Below the pieces are notes generated by a model. The model was not told the origin of the DNA. It saw only the letters and a program-made list of their open reading frames with translations, and did not search any database. Below are positions 22,326-33,800 of a stretch of 64,000 bases of DNA, one piece after another (position 1 is the stretch's first letter; each line of letters begins with the position of its first letter). The position numbers and the translations under genes were made by a program. Source of the stretch: Algoriphagus locisalis (GTDB lineage Bacteria > Bacteroidota > Bacteroidia > Cytophagales > Cyclobacteriaceae); the NCBI RefSeq assembly GCF_900116615.1, contig NZ_FPBF01000002.1, positions 186,001 through 250,000 of the forward strand. Direction: 5' to 3'.

Positions 22326-25310
22326 ATGCGAAACTATTTACTGAAACTAAAGACGTTTCTACTTGCACTCGCGCTCATTTTCTGCGCTAATCTGGTAGCT
22401 AACGCACAAAGCAGAACAGTGACGGGAACTGTCATGGACCCGATCCTCGGAGAATCAATCCCGGGTGCTACTGTATTGATCAAAGGTACCACACGAGGTA
22501 CAGCTACTGATCTGGATGGGAAATTCTCCTTGGATCTACAGGCAGGCGATGAAGTTCTTGTAATTTCCTTCATAGGCTACCTTCCGCAAGAGGTAGAAAT
22601 CGGAAATCAGACAAACATTACTATTAATCTAGAGGAGGATATTCAAAGCCTTGAAGAAGCAGTAGTAATAGGTTACGGTACTCAGGACAAAAAGGAAATC
22701 ACTTCGGCAGTAGTTGCTGTGAAACCTGAAGACTTTAACAAAGGAAACGTTTCAAACCCAGCTCAATTACTTCAGGGTAAAGTGGCAGGTTTGTCAATAA
22801 CCAGACCAGGCGGAAACCCAAATGCCGGATTCAATGTGCGTCTTAGAGGACTATCGACTTTCGGAGCCAATTCATCTCCTCTAATTGTCTTGGACGGTGT
22901 GATCGGAGCATCCCTAGACAATGTAGATCCAAATGACATCCAATCTATCGATGTCCTGAAAGATGGCTCGGCCGCTGCTATCTATGGAGCAAGAGGTTCT
23001 TCAGGGGTAATTTTGATCACCACGACTAAAAAGAACCCTAAAGATGGTAGAGTAAATGTGTCCGTTAATTCATTTGGCACAATGGATCAGGCGACCAATT
23101 TGATCCCTATTCTTTCTCCAGAAGAGTTTGTAGAAAGAGGAGGCACAGATTATGGCAGTGCTACTGACTGGAGAGATGAATTGATTGACGATTCTTTTTC
23201 CTATACCACTAACGCAAGTGTTTCTGGAGGCTTCAACAACACCAACTACATGGCTTCTGTCAACTACAGAAACAACCAGGGAATAGTAAATGGGGTGTCC
23301 AATGAACGACTAAATACGAGAATAAACCTTTCACAAGGTGCTCTTGACAATAGATTGAGACTAAACGTGAATTTATCATTCACTAACGTAGATCGTGAAT
23401 CAATCAATAACGATGCATTCCGATTTGCAACGCTTTACAATCCAACAGCGCCAATTTACGATGATTCCCAGGCTGCTTTGGAAAGATTTGGCGGCTACTT
23501 CCAAGCGGACGTGCTCGACTTCTTTAACCCTGTGGCACTTGCCAATCAGCAAAAATTCGTGGGAGAGACTAAATCTGCGTTAACATCCTACAGAGCGGAA
23601 TTCGATCTGCTTCCAAACCTGACGATCTCTGCACAGTATTCTCAGGACAGGAGCAATACCCTTTCCGGTGATTTCTGGTCAAAGCAAGACTACCAAGTAG
23701 GGCTAAATGCAGATGGATCTGCACAAAGAAGAACTAACGATCGCGTACAGAAGATTTTCGAATCTACTTTACGCTATGAGCTTGATCTTACTGATGGACT
23801 AAATATGACCTTACTTGGTGGTGTGGCTACTCAGTCCACCGAAAACCAAGGATTTAATGCACGGGTGAAGCAGTACCTTTTTGATCTGGGCTGGGACAAC
23901 CTTGGCGCAGGAGCAATCAGAGTAGGTGCCAATACGGAAGTCGCTTCATATGCCAATCAGGATCAGCTAAACTCCCTATTTGGAAGAGCCAATTTCAACC
24001 TGAATAACCAATTCTTCTTCTCAGCATCTGTGAGAGCAGAAACCTATTCCGGATTTGGAGAGAATAACCAAACTGGTGTTTTCCCGGCAGTTAGCTTAGG
24101 ATCGGATTTCACGCAACTCTTCGACATGGGGCTTTTCAGCCAATTCAAGCCAAGAGCTTCCTTTGGTGTGACGGGAAACCTTCCCCCATCGCCTACTTTG
24201 GCATTGGGTGTCTATGGTAACGGTAACCGAGTGGACCTAGATGGAGATCCTCTGACGCAAAATGATGTTTATGTGGGTATCGTTCAGAATTCCAATCCAA
24301 ACAAGGAATTGAAATGGGAGACCAAAGCGGAAATTAACGTTGGATTAGACTTTGGTGTGTGGAACAACAAATTAACAGGTAGCATGGACTATTACATCAG
24401 AAATATTTCTGATCTACTTTTCAATGTACCTGTAGCACCTGGTACACCTAATGTATTTGATCCAGGCCGATTCAATACCGTTTCTTCAACTTGGGTAAAC
24501 CTTGCTGATCTTAGAGCTGCGGGATTTGAATTCGCTGTAAGTGCTCATGATATTTCCCTAGGAGGTATCAAATGGCACCCAAGTGTTAACTTTACACTAT
24601 ATGACAAAACTACAATCGAGAGCTTGTCAGCCGGTGATCTGGGCTTTGATGAGTTGAGATTTGCGACTCCTGGATCTCCGGGACAAAACAATAACCCAAT
24701 CATCTACAACAGAGTGGGGCAAACGTTAGGTGATTTTTATGGCCCTGTGCTAGAAGGATTTACTGACGGTGGTGAATACATCTTATCTACTACTGATCCA
24801 GATAAATTTGAGAAAATCGGTAACGGATTGCCAAAAGGAGAATTTGGATTTGCAAACAACTTCGTTTACGGAGGGTGGAATTTAAGCTTCTTCTTCAGAG
24901 GAGCATGGGGTCATGACTTGTTCAACTCCTACAGGGGATTCTACGAAAATCAAGATGCTATTTCAAACACTTGGAATTCTGTAGTGACCGACAAAACGCC
25001 ATTTGTCACTTCTTCTCCTACTTTCAACAGCTCCTACATAGAAGACGCTTCATTCATTAGGTTGGACAATATGGAATTGGGATATAATTTCACTACGCGA
25101 TCGCCGAATCTGAACTCCCTACGAGTTTATTTTGCTGCGCAAAATCTGTTCACCATCACCAATTACACCGGAATTGATCCCGAAGTGAGAATCACAGACG
25201 CTGAAAATGGTAATGGATTCACTTCCTCTCTTTCTCCGGGTATTGAGCGCAGAAGCACCTACTTCCAGACTAGGTCATTTACCTTGGGTGTAGCTCTTAA
25301 TTTCAAATAA
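22326..25310 (+). CDS. SusC/RagA-family TonB-dependent outer-membrane transporter
   Basis: SusC-type proteins form an outer-membrane barrel that imports oligosaccharides, peptides or other large nutrients using TonB energy, capped by a SusD lipoprotein. This one has 994 residues with a signal peptide ending NLVANA before QSR. A carboxypeptidase-like domain spans roughly residues 30-115 (GTVMDPILGESIPGATVLIK), followed by the SusC linker VVIGYGTQDKKEITSAV and the plug domain containing RLRGLSTFGANSSPLIVLDG and LKDGSAAAIYGARGSSGVIL. The rest is the barrel, ending in the strand SFTLGVALNFK. The substrate is not predictable from sequence. It is followed 19 bases later by its SusD partner. Confidence 0.93.
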   Translation: MRNYLLKLKTFLLALALIFCANLVANAQSRTVTGTVMDPILGESIPGATVLIKGTTRGTATDLDGKFSLDLQAGDEVLVISFIGYLPQEVEIGNQTNITINLEEDIQSLEEAVVIGYGTQDKKEITSAVVAVKPEDFNKGNVSNPAQLLQGKVAGLSITRPGGNPNAGFNVRLRGLSTFGANSSPLIVLDGVIGASLDNVDPNDIQSIDVLKDGSAAAIYGARGSSGVILITTTKKNPKDGRVNVSVNSFGTMDQATNLIPILSPEEFVERGGTDYGSATDWRDELIDDSFSYTTNASVSGGFNNTNYMASVNYRNNQGIVNGVSNERLNTRINLSQGALDNRLRLNVNLSFTNVDRESINNDAFRFATLYNPTAPIYDDSQAALERFGGYFQADVLDFFNPVALANQQKFVGETKSALTSYRAEFDLLPNLTISAQYSQDRSNTLSGDFWSKQDYQVGLNADGSAQRRTNDRVQKIFESTLRYELDLTDGLNMTLLGGVATQSTENQGFNARVKQYLFDLGWDNLGAGAIRVGANTEVASYANQDQLNSLFGRANFNLNNQFFFSASVRAETYSGFGENNQTGVFPAVSLGSDFTQLFDMGLFSQFKPRASFGVTGNLPPSPTLALGVYGNGNRVDLDGDPLTQNDVYVGIVQNSNPNKELKWETKAEINVGLDFGVWNNKLTGSMDYYIRNISDLLFNVPVAPGTPNVFDPGRFNTVSSTWVNLADLRAAGFEFAVSAHDISLGGIKWHPSVNFTLYDKTTIESLSAGDLGFDELRFATPGSPGQNNNPIIYNRVGQTLGDFYGPVLEGFTDGGEYILSTTDPDKFEKIGNGLPKGEFGFANNFVYGGWNLSFFFRGAWGHDLFNSYRGFYENQDAISNTWNSVVTDKTPFVTSSPTFNSSYIEDASFIRLDNMELGYNFTTRSPNLNSLRVYFAAQNLFTITNYTGIDPEVRITDAENGNGFTSSLSPGIERRSTYFQTRSFTLGVALNFK

Positions 25311-25329
25311 TCAATCTAAACACAAAGAC

Positions 25330-26817
25330 ATGTTAAAATATATAAGTAAAATTTGTCTATTGGTTCCAGCATTATTTCTCTTGGGATCCTGCTGGGAACT
25401 AGAACAAGAAGTACTTGATGGAGTGACTCCAGAAGATGTCGCAAACAGTAATAATCCACAACTCATCGAAGTACTTAAGGCATCTGCTTATTCACGAATT
25501 GTAGGCAGTTGGGGTGGACACAACGGTATTTGGTCTATCAATGAGATCGCTTCCGATGAAATGGTAATCCCGCAGCGTGGACCAGATTGGGAAGATGGTG
25601 GAATTTGGCTTAGGGTTCACAAGCACGAATGGACTACTTCAGAAGATGCAATCAATAACTCATGGGACTATTGTTTTACTGCCATTGGGGAAATAAACAA
25701 CTTAATCATTGGTTTCCCTGATGTAGAAGCATTGGTAGCAGAGCTAAAAGTTTTACGTGCGCTGCCTTATCTATGGCTTATAGACTCCTTTGGAAACGTA
25801 CCTATCGTTACCGAAGAGTCTTTGGGCGGTAATCCAGCAAACAACACACGTCAGGAAGTATTTGATTTTATAGAGCGGTCCATTTTGGATAACATAGAAT
25901 TCTTACCAAAAGAAGATACTAGAACCACCTTGAACTATTATTCTGCCCAGGCGATGCTGGCGAAGCTATACCTCAATGCAGAAGTATATACAGGTACTCC
26001 AAGATGGGCTGATGCTGAAGCTGCTGCCAATGAAGTGATCGCCGGGCCCTATTCTTTGAGCTCAAATTTCTTTGCAAACTTCGCGACCAGAAACAGTGGT
26101 TCTACAGAAAACATTCTGACTCTTCCTTACGATGAGAATAATGCAGCTGGACTAAACCTAGCCATGATGACGCTACATACGGTTAGCCAAGCCACCTTCG
26201 ACCTGACAGCACAGCCATGGAATGGCTATGCATCCATGGAAGAGTTTTATAACAACTACGATGATGCTGATGTAAGAAAAGACGCATTTCTGGAAGGCCC
26301 TCAATTCGCCTCTGATGGCTCAAGGCTACTTGATCAAGCTGCGGAAGCTGCCGATCCTGATGGCCAGCCTTTGACATATACACCTGAAATCAATATGCTT
26401 TTCCCTAATGGACTTAGACAGGCTGGAGTAAGAATAGGTAAGTTTGAATTTGCTTCAGGTGCAGGCCAGGAGTTAAGTAATGATTATCCTCTATTCCGAT
26501 TGGGAGAAATAATCCTGACTAAGGCTGAAGCCGCTTTTCGTCAAGGAAAAACCGCAGAAGCACTTGATGCCTTGAATCAGGTAAGAATGAGAGCAGGTCT
26601 TGAGCCGCTAGCTAGCATAACACTGGATGCTATTTATGATGAAAGAGGATTTGAAATGTTTGCTGAAGCTAGCCGAAGAACGGATATGATCCGATTTGGC
26701 AAATTCGGTCAGCCTTGGTGGGAAAAGGGCACTTCTCAGTCTTTTAGAGAATTATTCCCAATTCCCTTGTCACAGATTAATAGAAATCCGAATTTGACAC
26801 AAAATCCAGGCTATTAA
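25330..26817 (+). CDS. RagB/SusD-family nutrient-binding lipoprotein
   Basis: SusD proteins are surface lipoproteins that close the extracellular face of their SusC partner and bind substrate. The 495-residue product has a lipoprotein signal (PALFLLGSC, C21). TPR-like helices are visible, including the family's EAEAAANEV-type segment and the typical C-terminus EIILTKAEAAFRQGKTAEAL, then LNQVRMRAGL and IYDERGFEMFAEASRRTDMI. It closes with the usual FPIPLSQINRNPNLTQNPGY. A terminator follows, so the next genes may have their own promoter. Confidence 0.93.
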   Translation: MLKYISKICLLVPALFLLGSCWELEQEVLDGVTPEDVANSNNPQLIEVLKASAYSRIVGSWGGHNGIWSINEIASDEMVIPQRGPDWEDGGIWLRVHKHEWTTSEDAINNSWDYCFTAIGEINNLIIGFPDVEALVAELKVLRALPYLWLIDSFGNVPIVTEESLGGNPANNTRQEVFDFIERSILDNIEFLPKEDTRTTLNYYSAQAMLAKLYLNAEVYTGTPRWADAEAAANEVIAGPYSLSSNFFANFATRNSGSTENILTLPYDENNAAGLNLAMMTLHTVSQATFDLTAQPWNGYASMEEFYNNYDDADVRKDAFLEGPQFASDGSRLLDQAAEAADPDGQPLTYTPEINMLFPNGLRQAGVRIGKFEFASGAGQELSNDYPLFRLGEIILTKAEAAFRQGKTAEALDALNQVRMRAGLEPLASITLDAIYDERGFEMFAEASRRTDMIRFGKFGQPWWEKGTSQSFRELFPIPLSQINRNPNLTQNPGY

Positions 26818-26837
26818 GTTAAGCTTTAAATAAACTA

Positions 26838-26870
26838 AAAAAGGAAGTGCCTCAACTGCACTTCCTTTTT
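26838..26870 (+). terminator. Terminator after susD
   Basis: AAAAAGGAAGTGC / GCACTTCCTTTTT with a seven-base loop lies 20 bases after the susD stop. It probably ends most susCD transcripts before the downstream lipoprotein genes. Confidence 0.85.
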
Positions 26871-26994
26871 CACTTAATTAGCATTAGAGTTCTAGATTGC
26901 ACCCGATTAAATTTCCGTTTTTCAGCACATAGTCTATCTTAATGCTTCAATTGCCAGACAAATAGTACGCTGTCCGACGACCGAATTACACCCA

Positions 26995-27585
26995 ATGAAA
27001 ACCCCGAAACACCAATTCACATTACATCTGCTTGTCCTACTTTCGTTGAGTATTATTGCTTTCTCCTGCCAGTCAGAGTATAAACAACTAGAGGCTGAGC
27101 AGCTCGCTTCAGAAAAAACTTACAATGAAATCTTCCTAAATCTAGAGCTCGGAATGGACAAAAAAGACTTTTACGAGAAGTGCTGGGAAATGAATAAGCA
27201 AGGAATCCTAGTCAATGGACCCACCGAATTATCCGTAGAATACAACGTAGAAATGCCATCTGCCATACCTACAAAAATGCGCTTTTACCCTAAATTCGAA
27301 CAGGATAAAATCTACCTAATGCCAGTTGACTATTCCTATACGGGATGGGCACCTTGGAACGAAGAACTAGCCGTAGAAAAACTCAGAGCAGACGTAGTTG
27401 CCCTGTATGAACAATGGTACGGAGAAGGCTTTATAGAAGTCAGCAGCGAGGATGGTTCGCAGCTCGTCTTTGTTAAAATAGACGGCAATCGAAGGGTAAG
27501 GATTTTTAAAAAGAATCTTTCAACCGTCAGAGCCGAAATCGTCGATCTGAAGATTCAAAAGCAGCTTGAAGAGAACCCATCATGA
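26995..27585 (+). CDS. Uncharacterised 196-residue lipoprotein
   Basis: I do not recognise a named family. The product has a lipoprotein signal ending IIAFSC (C25) and a soluble domain of mixed helix and strand with several aromatic residues, for example YSYTGWAPWNEELAVEKL. The C-terminal third is a basic strand-rich segment (VFVKIDGNRRVRIFKKNL). It overlaps the next gene by four bases (ATGA), so translation of the two is probably coupled. It is presumably exposed in the periplasm or on the outer membrane. Confidence 0.8.
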   Translation: MKTPKHQFTLHLLVLLSLSIIAFSCQSEYKQLEAEQLASEKTYNEIFLNLELGMDKKDFYEKCWEMNKQGILVNGPTELSVEYNVEMPSAIPTKMRFYPKFEQDKIYLMPVDYSYTGWAPWNEELAVEKLRADVVALYEQWYGEGFIEVSSEDGSQLVFVKIDGNRRVRIFKKNLSTVRAEIVDLKIQKQLEENPS

Positions 27586-30500
27586 ATAATAAATTACTTG
27601 TATTCTTCATTCTCACAATTTCCCTGTCTTGTGCAGAAAAAAAAGAAGAAGCTCCTACCCTATTCCAATCCATTGATCCGGCTTCTTCAGGAATATCCTT
27701 CCGAAATGACCTACCCTTCGACGAAGAATTCAACATCTTCACCTACCGAAATTTCTATAACGGTGGCGGAGTAGCGCTGGGTGATGTAAATAACGACGGA
27801 CTTCTTGATATCTATTTTACGGCCAACCTAGGTCCAAATAAGCTGTACCTGAACAAAGGAGATTTCAAATTTGAAGATGTAACTGATATTTCCGGAACTG
27901 GAGGATCTAGAGCCTGGAGCACTGGAGTGTCCATGGCCGATGTGAATGCTGATGGATTGTTGGATATTTATGTCTGCAATTCCGGTGACATCTCTGGGGA
28001 CAACAAACAGAATGAGCTTTTTATAAATCGGGGGGATGGCACATTCACCGAGGAAGCTGAAGCCTATGGCTTAGCAGATCAAGGCTTTTCCACTCACGCT
28101 GTATTTTTTGACTACGACAAAGACGGAGACCTGGACGTTTACTTGCTGAACAACAGTTACCAGGCAATCGGCAGCTTCAACAAAATGCAAAACGAGCGCC
28201 CAAAGCGTGATTCGGTGGGCGGAGATAAGCTATTCAGAAATGATAATGGCAAATTCATCGATGTCAGTGAAGAAGCTGGAATCTACGGATCGATCATAGG
28301 CTTTGGGTTGGGGATTACCATTGGTGATGTCAATCAGGATTCATGGCCGGATATCTTCATTTCCAATGATTTCTTTGAAAAAGATTACCTCTACATCAAT
28401 AATCAGGATGGAACCTTTACGGAGTCATTGGAAACAGCCATGCGCTCCATTTCTGCAGCATCAATGGGTGCAGATATAGCCGATATCAACGGAGATGGAT
28501 TACTGGATATTTTTGTCACAGATATGCTTCCAGAGCCTCAATCACGTCTGAAGCAAATAACCACTTTTGAAAACTGGGATAAATTTAAATTCAATAAAAC
28601 TCACGGATATCATTACCAATTTTCCCGAAACATGCTCCATATCAACAATGGAGATGGCACTTTCAGCGAAATGGGCAGGCTTGCAAATTTGGAAGCTACT
28701 GACTGGAGCTGGGGAGCATTGATTTTTGATATGGATAATGATGGCAAGCGGGACCTCTTCGTGGCAAATGGGATATATCAGGACATCACGGATCTGGATT
28801 ACCTGAATTTCATCGATGACGATGCTACCAAAAGCAAAATCATCTCTCAGGAAGGGGTAGATTACAAAGCTCTGATTGATCCTATTCCAATTAATCCTGT
28901 TCCTAACTATGCGTTTAGAAATCTGGGGGACTTGGAGTTTGAAAATAGTACCGACGCCTGGGGACTTGGCGAAGCAATTCACTCTAACGGAGGAGCCTAT
29001 GGCGATTTGAACAATGACGGCACACTCGACCTAGTCGTTAACAACGTCAACAATCCCCCTTCCATCTTCAAAAACCTAGGGCGGGAACAAAATCCTGATA
29101 ATCATTTCCTTCAGATTCAACTGATCGGAAAAGATAAAAACACACACGCCATTGGAGCGCAAGTAAAACTGATCGCTGGTGAGCAGATTTTCTACACTGA
29201 GCAAATGCCAAACCGGGGTTTTGAGTCTTCCGTAGATCCAAAATTGACAATCGGCCTGGGAGATGTGAGAAAGTTGGATCTCCTGAAAATCCTATGGCCT
29301 GATGGTAGTTTTACCCAGCTCGAAAATGTTCAGGTAGATCAATTACTTAAACTAGATTGGAATGAAGCAAAGCCTCTGGCTGAAGGGCAGCGTTTCTTCG
29401 AGCAAGCCGCAGCTCCAATGTTCCAAATGGAAAATGAGCCAAACCTTGACTTTACCCATAAAGAAAATCCCATGGTGGATTTTGATCGTGACCGTCTCAC
29501 ATTTCACATGTATTCTACTGAGGGGCCGGCTTTTGCTAAAGCAGATCTCAACGGAGACGGTATTGAGGATTTATTTTTTGGCGGAGCCAAAGGATACTCA
29601 GGTAAACTATACCTCAGCACAGCATCAGGCAAATACAAAATATCCGAGCAAGGGGCATTCGAAGGAGATGCGATTTCCGAAGATGTTGATGCTGTGTTTT
29701 TCGATGCAAACGGAGACGGAACTTTGGACCTGCTGGTCGCTTCCGGCGGCAACGAATCAGGACTGGGAGCCCCCGAGCTCACAGACAGACTTTACCTGAA
29801 CGACGGCAAAGGCAATTTTACCAAAAGCGACCAACCAGCCTTCAATTTGAACCGGGGAAGCAGCTCAGTGGTACGAGTACTTGACCTCAATGCAGATGGC
29901 TTTCCAGATTTGTTCATTGGGGGCAGACTGGTTCCCTTCGTCTATGGAGCACCGGCTAGCAGCAGCATTTGGATCAATGATGGTCAGGGCAATTTCACAG
30001 ATGAAACGGCAACTTTTGCACCGGAACTAAAAGAAATCGGCCTGATCACCGATGCCCAAGTGCTGGACTGGGACAATGACGGCGCCGATGATCTGGTGCT
30101 TGTGGGCGAATGGTTGGCTCCTGTTTTCTTCAGAAATACGGGTGGCAAATTGCAAAAAATAGAGATGCCAGAACTGCAAAACCTCAAGGGCTGGTACAGA
30201 GCTCTGGAGGTGGCAGACTTGGATGGCGATGGACTTCCCGATTTGATTTTAGGAAATAACGGGCTGAATTCCCGTTTCAAAGCTTCTGAAAGCACCCCAG
30301 TCCGAATGTATCTAAATGATTTTGATCAGAACGGCTCGATAGAACAAATATTTACACGCCAAGAAGGTGATGTTCAGGTCCCTTATGCACTGAAGCATGA
30401 GCTGGAAAGGCAAATACCTTCTGTGAAAAAGCAGTACATGCGATACAGTACATACAATAATGAGACGCTCACGGATATTTTCCCTAAAGAGGTTTTGGAT

Positions 30501-30881
30501 AGATCCATAATCTCCGAGCTAAACAATCTAGCTTCGGGTGCACTCATGAACGAAGGAAACGGTAAATTCTCCTGGAAACCTTTCCCTAGATTGGCTCAGC
30601 GTTCGTATGTCTTTGCCATCCAGGTGACAGATCTGAATGAAGATGGAAACCTAGACTTGATTCTTGGAGGAAATTTATTTCATGCTAAACCAGAAGTGGG
30701 AAAATATGATGCCAGCTACGGGGATGTACTTTTGGGTAAGGGCGACGGGACGTTTGATTTCTGGCCAAATGCGGAACACGGCCTGCAGCTCGAAGGTGAC
30801 ATACGAGCATTTGCTGAGCTGGATAAAGGCAAGTTATTGGTAGTGAAAAACAGCGCAAAAGCTGAGATCTGGAAGTATTGA
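27582..30881 (+). CDS. FG-GAP/VCBS repeat lipoprotein with ASPIC/UnbV domain (first)
   Basis: This is a 1099-residue lipoprotein (LTISLSC, C17). The N-terminal half carries several FG-GAP-like repeats of the form GDVNNDGLLDIYF, ADVNADGLLDIYV and FDYDKDGDLDVYL, whose DxDxDG loops bind calcium in integrin-type propellers. An ASPIC/UnbV domain lies at about residues 506-596 (IGAQVKL through LKILWPDGSFTQLENVQVDQ). A second set of repeats follows (ADLNGDGIEDLFFGG, LDLNADGFPDLFIGG, ADLDGDGLPDLILGN). Such proteins are common beside SusCD pairs in Bacteroidota. A role in surface binding is likely, but no enzyme activity is evident. It starts by four-base overlap with the preceding lipoprotein. Confidence 0.88.
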   Translation: MNNKLLVFFILTISLSCAEKKEEAPTLFQSIDPASSGISFRNDLPFDEEFNIFTYRNFYNGGGVALGDVNNDGLLDIYFTANLGPNKLYLNKGDFKFEDVTDISGTGGSRAWSTGVSMADVNADGLLDIYVCNSGDISGDNKQNELFINRGDGTFTEEAEAYGLADQGFSTHAVFFDYDKDGDLDVYLLNNSYQAIGSFNKMQNERPKRDSVGGDKLFRNDNGKFIDVSEEAGIYGSIIGFGLGITIGDVNQDSWPDIFISNDFFEKDYLYINNQDGTFTESLETAMRSISAASMGADIADINGDGLLDIFVTDMLPEPQSRLKQITTFENWDKFKFNKTHGYHYQFSRNMLHINNGDGTFSEMGRLANLEATDWSWGALIFDMDNDGKRDLFVANGIYQDITDLDYLNFIDDDATKSKIISQEGVDYKALIDPIPINPVPNYAFRNLGDLEFENSTDAWGLGEAIHSNGGAYGDLNNDGTLDLVVNNVNNPPSIFKNLGREQNPDNHFLQIQLIGKDKNTHAIGAQVKLIAGEQIFYTEQMPNRGFESSVDPKLTIGLGDVRKLDLLKILWPDGSFTQLENVQVDQLLKLDWNEAKPLAEGQRFFEQAAAPMFQMENEPNLDFTHKENPMVDFDRDRLTFHMYSTEGPAFAKADLNGDGIEDLFFGGAKGYSGKLYLSTASGKYKISEQGAFEGDAISEDVDAVFFDANGDGTLDLLVASGGNESGLGAPELTDRLYLNDGKGNFTKSDQPAFNLNRGSSSVVRVLDLNADGFPDLFIGGRLVPFVYGAPASSSIWINDGQGNFTDETATFAPELKEIGLITDAQVLDWDNDGADDLVLVGEWLAPVFFRNTGGKLQKIEMPELQNLKGWYRALEVADLDGDGLPDLILGNNGLNSRFKASESTPVRMYLNDFDQNGSIEQIFTRQEGDVQVPYALKHELERQIPSVKKQYMRYSTYNNETLTDIFPKEVLDRSIISELNNLASGALMNEGNGKFSWKPFPRLAQRSYVFAIQVTDLNEDGNLDLILGGNLFHAKPEVGKYDASYGDVLLGKGDGTFDFWPNAEHGLQLEGDIRAFAELDKGKLLVVKNSAKAEIWKY

Positions 30882-30891
30882 GCTTGAAAAA

Positions 30892-33800
30892 ATGAGGAGA
30901 TTATCAGTCGTATTTCTAATAGGATTAGGGGTTGTTTTTTCTTGCCAGGAGAAAAAAGAGGAGACACTTTTTCAGCTGATGGATAATGAGCAAATCGGGA
31001 TAAACTTTGAAAACACCCTCACCTCAACTGACTCCCTCAACATCCTCGAATATCTGTATTTCTATAACGGTGGCGGAGTGGCTGCCGGTGACATCAATAA
31101 TGACGGATTGGTAGATTTGTATTTTGCTGGCAACCAAGTTTCAAACAGACTTTACCTCAACAAAGGCAATTTTCAATTTGAAGACATCACCAAATACGCT
31201 GGAGTAAGCGGAAACGGAGGATGGTCCACCGGAGTGACCATGGCCGATGTAAATGGTGATGGTTTGCTGGATATCTATGTCTCTCAAATCGGCAATTACA
31301 AAGGGCTAATCGGGAGAAATAGGCTTTACATCAATCAAGGAAACAATCAATTTAAAGATCAGGCAGATGAATATGGGGTGGATTTTGTGGGATTCAGTAC
31401 TCAGGCAGTTTTTTTAGATTATGATCGGGATGGAGACTTAGACTTATACCTGCTGAATCACTCCGTGAAATCCCCAGAGGTATTTGCGCAAGCTAAGCAA
31501 CGAACCATCCCACACGAATTGGGAGATAAATTATTTAATAATTTAATCTCTGAAGGCCAAATTGGCTTTGAAGATGTAACTGAAGCTTCAGGTATTTATT
31601 CCAGTATTCTTGGTTTTGGGCTTGGAGTGGGTGTAGCAGATTTCAATGATGACGGCTGGCCAGATATTTACGTTTCTAACGACTTCACCGAAAACGACTA
31701 CCTCTACCTGAATCAGCAAGATGGCACCTTCAAAGAATCGTTAGAAAACCTCATTTCCAGTACCAGCCGATACAGTATGGGAAATGATCTGGCGGATTTA
31801 AATGGAGATGGATTACCTGAGATTTTCACAACAGACATGTTGCCTATTGATCCATCCATCTGGATGAAATCCGTGGGAGAAGACAAGCAGGAAGTCTATC
31901 AAATCAAAAAGAAATTTGGTTATTCCGATCAATACGTCAGAAATCATCTACAACTCAACCAAGGTAAAGAGGGCTTCAGTGAGATTGCCCTTTTTTCCGG
32001 AGTCTTTGCTTCTGACTGGAGCTGGTCTCCCCTGATTTTTGACATGGATAATGACGGACTGCCTGACATTCATATCACTAACGGAATAGAAAAGCGACCA
32101 AACGACCTGGATTTTATCCAATACAGCCAACAGGCAGCATCGACTAGTAGCATGACTGAGATCCGCCGTAAGCAAATCGAAATGCTTCCAACGGTCAAAT
32201 TGCCAAATTTAAGCTACCGGAACCAAGGTGGATTGCGCTTTAAAGACGAATCCAAAACTTGGGGTTTAGATCAACCCAGCTATTCCAATGGCTCTGCATA
32301 CGCAGATTTGGACAATGACGGTGACCTGGATTTGATCATCAATAACCTAAATCAACCTCCATTTATTTATCAAAATCATTCAGAAAAATCAGGAAATTCC
32401 TTTGTCCGGGTTAATCTCGCAGCAAAAGGAAAAAACACTCTAGGACTGGGAGCCAAAGTAGGCGTTTACTTCGATGGAAGATCCATTTTCCAGCAATATT
32501 CCGGAAGCCGGGGGTTCATGTCTGGCACTTCCTCCACCTTGGTTTTTGGCTTGGGAAAAGCGCAGGCAATTGATTCAATAGCTGTGGATTGGCCAACTGG
32601 CGAGCGTGAGATTTTCCAACTAGATTACATCAATCAAACTTATATTCTTACCCAAGGAAAAGGAAAACCAAACCTTAGCCAAAGAGGAGCGAAACAGCAA
32701 GTGGATTCATTTCCACAAATCCCATGGGAGCATCAGGAAAAAAATACGCTGGATGAAACCAAACGCGAGTATTTAACTCCAAAAAGTTTTGCGATCATGG
32801 GGCCTGCACTGGCCGTGGGAGATGTAAATAATGACGGTTTAGAGGATATTTATGTAGGAGGGGCTCAGGATCAAGCAGGTTCGCTCTTTATCCAACTTCC
32901 CTCCGGAGAGTTTATCAAAAAAGAAAATAGCATCTTCGACCAACTCGCTAAAGCGGAGGATGTCGTCGCAGAATTTGCCGACTTTGATGGAGATGGTAAT
33001 CTGGATCTCTATGTGGGAAGTGCAGGAAACGAATATAAAAGCGGTGCACTATTCAACTTTGACCGCATATTTTATGGGAATGGCCAGGGGGATTTTCAGT
33101 TCAACCCGATGGCACTTCCCAAAATAGGAGAAAACACTTCTACGATAGCTATTTACGATGTTGATGCAGATGGTGATCTGGATATTTTTGTGGGTAGCTC
33201 TGTAGTCAGTGGGGATTACGGCGCGTCTCCGAAGAGCGTTTTACTGATCAACGTGGGGAGGGGAATATTTCAAGACAAAACCAAAGAATGGTTTGGTTCT
33301 GATGCAGATTTAGGAATGATCAATTCGGCAGTTTGGGCTGATCTGAATGCCAGCGGGAAAAGTGAATTGCTACTCACAGGAGATTGGCAAGGGATACGGA
33401 CTTTCGAAATTATCAATAGCCAATCACTTCGCGAGAAAAAGGTTAATGGACTGGAATTTTCTGCCGGATGGATACAAAGCCTAGCGGTAGCAGACGTCAA
33501 TGTTGATGGAAGACTCGATATTCTGACTGGGAATCTAGGACTGAATACGAAATTGAAAGCAAGTGTTGAAAAACCGCTATGGCTCTATCATGGGGATTTT
33601 GACGAAAATGGGCAGGCCGACCCATTAATCTTTCATTACATGGGTGATCGCCTTGTTCCTTTTGCCAGCAGAGATGATCTGATCAAACAGATTCCCGGCA
33701 TCAAGAGAAAGCATAGCTCCTATCAAGACTATTCCGAACTGAAAGGTCCTATTGATCTTTTCCCGGAAGAAGTATTAAGCAAATCTTCCAAACATGCTGC